Assembly (NCBI GenBank): GCA_017458825.1
Contig: JAFSZX010000007.1
Location: 1 to 46,160 of the forward strand
Direction of reading: 5' to 3'
DNA from: Oscillospiraceae bacterium
GTDB lineage: Bacteria; Bacillota; Clostridia; Oscillospirales; Oscillospiraceae
Length of the DNA: 46,160 bases
How positions within the stretch are numbered: position 1 is the first letter of the stretch; every line of letters starts with the position of its first letter. Below the pieces are notes generated by a model, which saw only the letters and a list, made by a program, of their open reading frames with translations, had not been told where the DNA came from and did not search any database. The position numbers were made by a program, and so were the translations under genes. This document shows, piece after piece, positions 40,622 through 46,160 of this stretch.

Positions 40622-40765
40622 TTACCGGCTGAACGCGCCGCTCTCGTCGCCGTTACAGCCGCAGTTGTTGCAGCCACAGCCGCAACCGTTGCCTGCCAGC
40701 AGAAGTATCAGAACGATGATGATAATGAGCCAGATGTAGTTGCTGTTGCAGTTGTTAAAACACAT
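40622..40765 (-). CDS. 47-residue Cys/Asn/Gly-rich membrane miniprotein
   Basis: Read directly from the minus strand: start M-C-F-N-N-C-N-S-N-Y, one very hydrophobic helix (W-L-I-I-I-I-V-L-I-L-L-L), then G-C-G-C-G-C-N-N-C-G-C-N-G and a short polar tail to a TAA stop. Seven Cys residues after or around the helix. Similar tiny proteins are common in spore-forming Firmicutes (YjcZ/YydF-like small membrane proteins and Cys-rich coat peptides), but their role is mostly unknown. GAGGTGG precedes the ATG at 40763-40765. A terminator follows. Metal binding or disulfide-based packing is inference. Confidence 0.65.
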   Translation of the reverse strand: MCFNNCNSNYIWLIIIIVLILLLAGNGCGCGCNNCGCNGDESGAFSR

Positions 40766-40873
40766 ACCTTCCACCTCGTTTCATGTTTGACTGTGCCATT
40801 CTATGCGGGCACAAAGCCGGATGTATCTTGTCCGGTAAAAAAAGAGATCGTCCGACGGAAAGGAAAGAGGATT

Positions 40874-42004
40874 ATGGCCAATCGATCCGCTCACAATTCG
40901 GAGAATACCGCCAGATGGGACGCCAAGGACGTGCGCCGCGCCCAGGAGCGCACCGGCGGCACAACGGCGCCCCGCCGGCGCAAGAAAAAGTTTCCGCTGG
41001 GGCTGTACCTTGCCTGTGTGGGGCTGGTGTCCGTCCTGCTGGCGGGAACGGGTTGGCTCCTTATCAACGACCTGTGTTCACTGAATAAAGCACCGGTGGA
41101 AACCGTGGTGGAGATCGAGGAGAACGAGAGTATCTCCTCCATTGCCTCAAAGCTGAAAGACGCGGGACTGATCAACTACAAAGGCTTTTTCTGCTTTGTC
41201 AGCGGTTTTCTGCACGCCGACGAGTTGATCGATCCCGGTACGCACCGGCTCAATTCCGACATGGATTATCGGGCGCTGATCCGCGGGATGCACAGTTATC
41301 AGTCCACCGAAACGGTCACCGTCACCATTCAGGAGGGACTGACGGTGGAGGAGGTCTTTGATATTCTGGTGGAAAACGGCGTGTCGCTCCGTTCCCGCCT
41401 GGAAAACGCCGCCGCCAATGCCGATTATCCGGAGTATCCCTTCCTGCAGGATTCCCTCAAGGGCAGTGTAAACCGTGTGGAGGGGTATCTCTTCCCGGAC
41501 ACGTATGAGTTCTATCAGAATGAAGACCCTGCCGCCGCCATCGGGCGGATGCTCGCCAACTTCAAAACGCGGATCGAGGAGCTGGCGGAGGATATTGAAG
41601 CGGCGCCCTACTCGCTGGAGGAGCTGGTGATCATCGCGTCGCTGGTGGAAAAGGAATCCGGCGTCAACGACGATTATGCGGATTTTTCCTCGGTCATCTA
41701 CAACCGGCTGGGTTCCGGCTGGAAACTGCAGCTTGACTCTACCATCAACTATATCAAAAAGACCAGTACCCTTCACATCAGCTACGACGACATGGAGATC
41801 GACAGCCCGTATAACACCTACCGCTACGCGGGACTGCCGGTGGCGCCCATTTGCAGTCCGAGCCTGAAGTCGTTGGAGGCGGCGGTGCATCCCAACCGCA
41901 CCAATTACTGGTACTGGTACGCCTATGAGGGCGTGAGCTACTTCTTCACCAATGACGCGGACTTCAACTACTTTGCCGCGATGCATCCTTACGACGAGGA
42001 CTGA
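40874..42004 (+). CDS. mltG: Endolytic transglycosylase MltG
   Basis: Protein of 376 residues. A basic cytoplasmic tail (to about 40), one membrane helix (about 41-63), a LysM-like subdomain, then the YceG fold. Catalytic Glu lies in I-I-A-S-L-V-E-K-E-S-G; V-E-G-Y-L-F-P-D-T-Y and the late N-T-Y-R-Y-A-G-L-P-V-A-P-I segment are typical. It cuts new glycan strands and so sets their length at the membrane. AAAGAGG precedes ATG 40874; earlier in-frame codons belong to the intergenic region. The stop overlaps the U32 peptidase start (TGATG). Confidence 0.95.
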   Translation: MANRSAHNSENTARWDAKDVRRAQERTGGTTAPRRRKKKFPLGLYLACVGLVSVLLAGTGWLLINDLCSLNKAPVETVVEIEENESISSIASKLKDAGLINYKGFFCFVSGFLHADELIDPGTHRLNSDMDYRALIRGMHSYQSTETVTVTIQEGLTVEEVFDILVENGVSLRSRLENAAANADYPEYPFLQDSLKGSVNRVEGYLFPDTYEFYQNEDPAAAIGRMLANFKTRIEELAEDIEAAPYSLEELVIIASLVEKESGVNDDYADFSSVIYNRLGSGWKLQLDSTINYIKKTSTLHISYDDMEIDSPYNTYRYAGLPVAPICSPSLKSLEAAVHPNRTNYWYWYAYEGVSYFFTNDADFNYFAAMHPYDED

Positions 42005-43233
42005 TGGAACGAAAGAAACCGAAGCTGCTGGCGCCTGCCGGCGATATGGAAAAACTGAAAATGGCCGTTTTATACGGCGCCGATGCGGTATACCTTGCGG
42101 GTACCGCATTTGGTATGCGCTCCTTTGCCGGAAACTTTACCGACGCGGAGCTGCCGGAAGCGGTGGCGCTTGCCCACAGCCGCGGCGTTGAAGTACACGC
42201 CGCTGTGAACACCATGCCCAGAGGCGATGAGCTTTTGGCGCTTCCGGCCCATTTGGAGCGCCTGGACGAGGCGGGGGTAGACGCACTGATCGTAGCGGAT
42301 CTCGGCGTATTCAAGCTGGCGGAAAAATATGCGCCCCGTTGCCGACGCCACGTTTCCACCCAGCAGTCGGTGGCAAACGCCGCCGCCGCGTCGGCGTGGT
42401 ACGATCTGGGCGCCTCCTGCGTGGTGCTGGCGCGGGAATTGAGCTTGGAGGAGATCCGCGCTATCCGCCGCGACGCGCCGCCTGCGCTGGAACTGGAGGC
42501 GTTTGCCCACGGCGCTATGTGCGTGAGCTATTCCGGGCGCTGTCTTTTGTCCAATTACATGACGGGGCGTGACAGCAACCGCGGCGAGTGCGCCCAGCCG
42601 TGCCGCTATCAGTACGCGCTGATGGAGGAAAAACGGCCGGGAGAATACTTCCCGGTCTTCGAGGATGAGAAGGGGACCTATATCCTCAACTCCCGCGATA
42701 TGTGCATGATCGATCATATCGACGATTTGGCGGCGGCAGGGATCGACTGCTTAAAGATCGAAGGGCGCGCCAAGTCCGCTTACTACGCCGCTATCGTCAC
42801 CGGCGCCTATCGCCACGTGATCGACGACGTGTTTGCCGGCAGGCCGGCGGACCCCGTCTGGCGTGACGAGGTGGAACACGTGAGTCACCGGCACTACTCC
42901 ACCGGTTTTTACTACGGTCAGCCGGGGCAGTACTATCAGAATTCCCGCTATATCCGCGCATGGCAGATCTGCGCCGTGGTACAATCCTGCGACGGAGCGG
43001 GCAGAGCCGTTTTGTCACTGCGAAACAAGTTCTCCGTAGGCGAAACGGTGGAATTGGTGGGGCCTGATGTAAAGCCGATCTCCTTTACAGTGCGGGATTT
43101 ACAGGATATGGAGGGCGTTTCCTGCACCGAGATCCGAACGCCGCAACAACTGTTTTCCATGACGCTGCCCTGCCAGGCACCGCCCATGAGTTTCATCCGC
43201 CACGCGGTGGATTTGAGCGGAAAAGAAGAATAG
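42004..43233 (+). CDS. U32 family peptidase (TrhP-like)
   Basis: Protein of 409 residues. The U32 signature is clear: E-A-F-A-H-G-A-M-C-V-S-Y-S-G-R-C, then the Cys motif G-E-C-A-Q-P-C-R-Y. Such proteins (TrhP/YegQ type) are needed for 5-hydroxyuridine in tRNA anticodons and bind an iron-sulfur cluster through these cysteines; older annotations call them collagenases. Start and stop are coupled with mltG (TGATG), a combination often seen in Clostridia. A bidirectional terminator follows. Confidence 0.92.
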   Translation: MERKKPKLLAPAGDMEKLKMAVLYGADAVYLAGTAFGMRSFAGNFTDAELPEAVALAHSRGVEVHAAVNTMPRGDELLALPAHLERLDEAGVDALIVADLGVFKLAEKYAPRCRRHVSTQQSVANAAAASAWYDLGASCVVLARELSLEEIRAIRRDAPPALELEAFAHGAMCVSYSGRCLLSNYMTGRDSNRGECAQPCRYQYALMEEKRPGEYFPVFEDEKGTYILNSRDMCMIDHIDDLAAAGIDCLKIEGRAKSAYYAAIVTGAYRHVIDDVFAGRPADPVWRDEVEHVSHRHYSTGFYYGQPGQYYQNSRYIRAWQICAVVQSCDGAGRAVLSLRNKFSVGETVELVGPDVKPISFTVRDLQDMEGVSCTEIRTPQQLFSMTLPCQAPPMSFIRHAVDLSGKEE

Positions 43234-43243
43234 CGCAGGATAG

Positions 43244-43290
43244 AAAACCGCACCCTCTTGTCAATGCTTTACGAGAGGGTGCGGTTTTTT
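43244..43290. terminator. Bidirectional intrinsic terminator
   Basis: 15-bp perfect stem (43244-43258 and 43274-43288) with A-run and T6. Shared by the U32 peptidase and mntP, which converge. Confidence 0.92.
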
Positions 43291-43299
43291 GTCGTGGTC

Positions 43300-43887
43300 T
43301 TATGCGCCGAGGAGACTGCGCAACAGGATCTCCGCGCCGATGGCGATCAGGATCACGCCGCCCAGTACGGTGGCTTTGCCGGATAGGATCGTGCCGAACC
43401 GCTTTCCGATGACAAGGCCTACGGTGCATACGGCGAATGTCACCGCGCCAATGATCAGGGATTCGGTCAAAGCGGCGGCGGCATGGTAATCGGCAATGGT
43501 GAAACCGACGGAGAGCGCGTCGATGGAGGTGGCGACGCCCTGTACCAACAGCGCCCGCCAGCCCACCGCCGGAACGCTGTCCTCCACCTTGCGGCGCAGA
43601 CCGTCCCGCAGCATATTGCCGCCGATCCATAAGAGGAGGAGGAACGCGATCCAGGGGATATACCGGTGGACGGCGGAAAAAGCGGCGGCGATCGTATGTA
43701 CACCCAGCCAGCCAAGAAGCGGCATGGCGATCTGGAACGCGGCAAACGTTCCGGCGATCCGGCACATGCGGTGCGGCGGCATATTCGGTTCATTCAGCCC
43801 GTTTGCCATGGAAACGGAAAACGCGTCCATGGCAAGCCCGAAGCCAAACAGGATACTGTTAAAGAAAAACGCGATCGACCATTCCAC
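43300..43887 (-). CDS. mntP: Manganese efflux pump MntP-like
   Basis: Protein of 195 residues with six membrane helices. The two conserved repeats G-L-A-M-D-A-F-S-V-S-M-A-N-G and G-V-A-T-S-I-D-A-L-S-V-G-F hold the metal-coordinating Asp residues of the family. It exports manganese. GTATAAT with TG before it (43949-43944, minus strand) is an extended -10 box, putting the RNA start only about 50 bases from the ATG. That is too short for a manganese riboswitch. Confidence 0.9.
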   Translation of the reverse strand: MEWSIAFFFNSILFGFGLAMDAFSVSMANGLNEPNMPPHRMCRIAGTFAAFQIAMPLLGWLGVHTIAAAFSAVHRYIPWIAFLLLLWIGGNMLRDGLRRKVEDSVPAVGWRALLVQGVATSIDALSVGFTIADYHAAAALTESLIIGAVTFAVCTVGLVIGKRFGTILSGKATVLGGVILIAIGAEILLRSLLGA

Positions 43888-44037
43888 GGCTTGCTCTCCT
43901 GACTGTTATCGTAACAATAAGGTATGATAGACGTTCTGCGGCTATTATACCACGGTGATCGGGAAAGGTACAGCCTTTTTCGCACCGCCGCGGCAACGCC
44001 GTCATAGAATGGCAAAATGGGAAAAGGGGCGGGTTTT

Positions 44038-44439
44038 ATGGAACAGAACACGGCGACACCCTCTGCCACCGCGGGGGAGAGCTACCGACAATTTATCGAG
44101 GAAAACCCCGGGCGGGGTACGTTGCGCGTGCAGGTATCCACGGCGCGCGGCACGTTTCCCGTGCCGGGCGCGCAGGTGGAGGTCAGCCGTGTGTTCAACA
44201 GCGTGCGGCGTATTCTCTACAGCCGCATGACCGATTTATCCGGTATTGCGGGCGCTATGGCGCTTCCGGCACAGGCGACCGGCGCGTCCCTCAACGAGTT
44301 GACGGCGGGCACCAGCGGAACGGTGTATCAAGTCTCCGTGTATCACGCCGGGTATCTTCCGCTGCGCTTGAGCAACGTAGAGATCTATAACGGTATTGAG
44401 ACGATTCTGCCCGTGGCGCTGGAGCCTATGGTGCGATAA
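44038..44439 (+). CDS. Small protein with carboxypeptidase-regulatory-like beta domain
   Basis: Protein of 133 residues. Residues about 28-125 resemble a transthyretin/CarboxypepD-regulatory-type beta sandwich: P-V-P-G-A-Q-V-E-V, T-D-L-S-G, and a closing G-Y-L-P-L-R-L. No signal peptide is seen. I prefer ATG 44038 because of AAAAGGGGCGG upstream; ATG 44017 is in frame. It precedes the peptidoglycan-binding gene by 16 bases and belongs with it. In spore formers such pairs may be made in the mother cell; that is inference. Confidence 0.65.
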   Translation: MEQNTATPSATAGESYRQFIEENPGRGTLRVQVSTARGTFPVPGAQVEVSRVFNSVRRILYSRMTDLSGIAGAMALPAQATGASLNELTAGTSGTVYQVSVYHAGYLPLRLSNVEIYNGIETILPVALEPMVR

Positions 44440-44454
44440 GGAGGGGGGAATAGT

Positions 44455-45795
44455 ATGTCGTTACCCATCGTGCCGGAAAGCATTGTGGTACATCTGGGAT
44501 TGCCGGACGCGCCGGCGGAAAACGTCACCGTACCTTTTGCCGATTATATCCGCAACGTGGCGTCCAGTGAGATCTATCCCACCTGGCCGGAAAATGCCAT
44601 CCGCGCCAATATTTTAGCGCAGACGTCCTATGCGCTTAACCGTGTCTATACGGAATACTATCGCAGTCGCGGCTATGATTTCGACATTACCAATACCACC
44701 CAGTACGATCAGGCGTATACCGACGGCGGCGAAGTGTTTGAAAACGTGGGGCAGATCGTCAGCGAGATCTTTAACAACTATATCGTGCGGCAGGGGCGCG
44801 TGGAGCCGCTGTTCGCCCAGTTCTGCGACGGTGTTCGTTCCCAGTGCAACGGACTTTCCCAATGGGGCACGGTAGATCTGGCACGGCAGGGACTTTCTCC
44901 GTATGAGATATTGCAGTACTACTACGGAGAGGATATCGACATCGTTTCCAACGCGCAGGTAGGCGTAAACGTGCCGTCCTATCCGGGTGTGCCGCTGCGG
45001 CGCGGATCCTTCGGTGAGGAAGTGCGCCAGCTTCAGTTGGAACTCAACCGCATCGGGAAGAATTTTCCGGCGATTCCTGTCATTCCGGCGGTGACCGCCG
45101 TGTTCGATGTGCCGACAGAGCAGGCAGTGATACGGTTTCAGGAGATCTTTAATCTGGCGGTGGACGGCGTGGTGGGGAAGGCGACGTGGTATAAGGTCAA
45201 GGAGATCTATAACGGCGTCAAACGCCTTTCGGAGCTGACCAGCGAGGGGATCAGCTTCAGCGAGGCGGAGCAGATGTATCCCCGTATCCTCCGGCGCGGC
45301 GACAGCGGTATCGCCGTGCGGATCGTGCAGTACTATCTGGCGTTTCTCGGCTACTTCCTGCCGGATCTGCCGCCCATCTCCATCACCGGCGAATTCGGAC
45401 AGGAGACATACGACGCGGTGCTGACGTTCCAAAACAAGTACGGCTTGCAGGTAGACGGTATCGTAGGACGCGATACGTGGAACGAACTCCAGCGCGTGTA
45501 TCGTGACGCGGTATTGGATCTGCCGACAGACTACCGGACGTATTTGGGTGAGATCTATCCGGGGCGCTTTTTGGTGCGCGGTGACGTCGACGCGTACGTT
45601 ACAAGGTTGCAAACCAACCTGCGCGCCATTGCCAGGACCGATCCGGCGATCCCGGATGTGCCCGTCACCGGCGTCTTTGATGAAGCCACGGAACAGGCGG
45701 TCAAAGCCCTGCAGGGACAGCTGGGATTTGAGCCCAACGGCGTGGTGGGCCCGATCTTGTGGAGCGAGATCAGTACGCGCGGACGCGGATATTGA
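44455..45795 (+). CDS. SpoIID-like domain plus three peptidoglycan-binding domains
   Basis: Protein of 446 residues without an evident signal peptide. Residues about 40-155 resemble the SpoIID/LytB core: A-I-R-A-N-I-L-A-Q-T-S-Y-A, then Y-D-F-D-I-T-N-T-T-Q-Y-D-Q-A-Y, and later C-N-G-L-S-Q-W-G. Three PG_binding_1 repeats follow at about 181-252, 280-350 and 371-440, each with an F-x-x-x-T-E/Y-x-A-V-x-x-F/L-Q core and a V-D/N-G-V/I-V-G ending. It should bind and perhaps cut stripped glycan such as spore cortex. AAGGAGGGG precedes the ATG. Confidence 0.85.
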   Translation: MSLPIVPESIVVHLGLPDAPAENVTVPFADYIRNVASSEIYPTWPENAIRANILAQTSYALNRVYTEYYRSRGYDFDITNTTQYDQAYTDGGEVFENVGQIVSEIFNNYIVRQGRVEPLFAQFCDGVRSQCNGLSQWGTVDLARQGLSPYEILQYYYGEDIDIVSNAQVGVNVPSYPGVPLRRGSFGEEVRQLQLELNRIGKNFPAIPVIPAVTAVFDVPTEQAVIRFQEIFNLAVDGVVGKATWYKVKEIYNGVKRLSELTSEGISFSEAEQMYPRILRRGDSGIAVRIVQYYLAFLGYFLPDLPPISITGEFGQETYDAVLTFQNKYGLQVDGIVGRDTWNELQRVYRDAVLDLPTDYRTYLGEIYPGRFLVRGDVDAYVTRLQTNLRAIARTDPAIPDVPVTGVFDEATEQAVKALQGQLGFEPNGVVGPILWSEISTRGRGY

Positions 45796-45863
45796 GAAAA
45801 AAAGCCAAAAATCAACACAAAAAGTACAAGAAAAATTTTTTTCAAAAAAGGGCAAAAAATGGC

Positions 45864-45893
45864 TTGACAAGGGGGTATGGGAGAACGTATAAT
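45864..45893 (+). promoter_or_regulatory. rRNA operon promoter
   Basis: TTGACA at 45864-45869, 18-base spacer, perfect TATAAT at 45888-45893. The region before it is A/T-rich (45800-45860), like an UP element. It drives the 16S gene. Confidence 0.88.
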
Positions 45894-46106
45894 AAGCCTG
45901 TTCCGCCGCGAGGCGGTGGGGGCGTGTACCTTGTAAATTAAACAATGAATGAAAGCACCAGACGGGACGCACGGAAGACGTGCGGACAAAAGGCTCAGGC
46001 GTCGGGGTTCAGTCAATTACCCGGCGGCATGGGCAAGGAATGAAGCTATGGAAGAATAGCTCAAGAAATGGTTAGCGCGGTACGGAGACGTAGCGTGTTG
46101 ATACGA
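45894..46106 (+). other. rRNA leader
   Basis: About 210 bases between promoter and 16S. It contains ACCTTGTAAATTAAACAATG, which resembles rRNA leader sequences of Clostridia. No boxA match was recognised, and no open frame is credible. It probably takes part in RNase III processing with the 16S 3' flank outside the window. Confidence 0.6.
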
Positions 46107-46160
46107 TTGATTGAGAGTTTGATCCTGACTCAGGACGAACGCTGGCGGCGTGCTTAACAC
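46107..46160 (+). rRNA. 16S ribosomal RNA, 5' end only
   Basis: AGAGTTTGATCCTG begins at 46114 and is followed by CAGGACGAACGCTGGCGGCGTGC, the universal 16S start. The gene runs off the window after about 54 bases. It reads CTGACTCAG where nearly all bacteria have CTGGCTCAG (E. coli position 22). Confidence 0.93.

Noticed and set aside
43888-43960. Manganese (yybP-ykoY) riboswitch before mntP
   Set aside because: The -10 box at 43944-43949 leaves a leader of about 50 bases, too short, and no matching motif is present.

Overview
The window looks like chromosomal DNA from a moderately high-GC member of the Clostridia, most likely an Oscillospiraceae-type gut anaerobe. Evidence: Firmicutes-style Shine-Dalgarno sites (AGGAGG), sigma-A promoters, dense intrinsic terminators, many ATGA start/stop overlaps, Firmicutes families (WalJ, RlmH, TepA, DUF1836, DUF1287, U32 peptidase), probable sporulation-related proteins, and an anaerobic purine-degradation set (ssnA, ygfK, hydA). 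The family-level placement is inference; no database was searched.

Layout. 1-3100: a DUF1836 regulator, an SGNH hydrolase, an AT-rich EcsC-like/EF-hand gene, and a small HTH regulator whose upstream region holds two adjacent perfect palindromes. 3111-7798 (minus): murA-walJ-rlmH-phosphosugar mutase, a cell-wall and housekeeping operon. 8043-10610 (minus): a small unknown protein, TrkH and a DUF1287 protein. 10766-11749: pfkA. 11836-13707 (minus): hydA and a membrane protein. 13852-14586: an anchored unknown protein. 14904-19211 (minus): ssnA-ygfK behind a leader RNA that ends in a terminator. 19437-21255 (minus): tsaE-tsaB-upp. 21408-22544: a FtsW/RodA/SpoVE protein. 22908-32500: a compact operon ddl-murF-ABC-F-flavodoxin-prfA-LUD-(tsaC/coaE fusion)-M18 aminopeptidase. 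32571-36752: TepA-like protease, a tail-anchored protein, HtpG and a uridine-kinase-like protein. 36808-43887: rhomboid protease, anchored EEP-family phosphatase, GtrA, Ser/Gly-rich repeat protein, dTMP kinase, Cys-rich 47-residue protein, MltG, U32 peptidase and MntP. 44038-45795: a two-gene set ending in a SpoIID-like/triple peptidoglycan-binding protein. 45796-46160: rRNA promoter and leader, and the first ~54 bases of a 16S rRNA gene.

Shared themes. Cell envelope (murA, ddl, murF, ftsW-like, mltG, peptidoglycan-binding protein), t6A tRNA modification (tsaB, tsaE, tsaC domain), and purine catabolism (ssnA, ygfK, hydA; the molybdenum hydroxylase usually found with them is not in the window).

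The most unusual signal is a 195-base element present twice in opposite orientation (14642-14836 and 22582-22776). It has TGTCAAAAAA/TTTTTTGACA ends and four internal hairpins. Each copy lies between two direct copies of a whole intrinsic terminator (34-36 bases), and the duplicated terminator is different at each site. This suggests a small non-autonomous mobile element that targets terminators and duplicates them on insertion. Other points to check are the ssnA leader (candidate riboswitch/attenuator), a DUF2007-phosphosugar mutase fusion with a strong internal ribosome binding site, and a TsaC-CoaE fusion.
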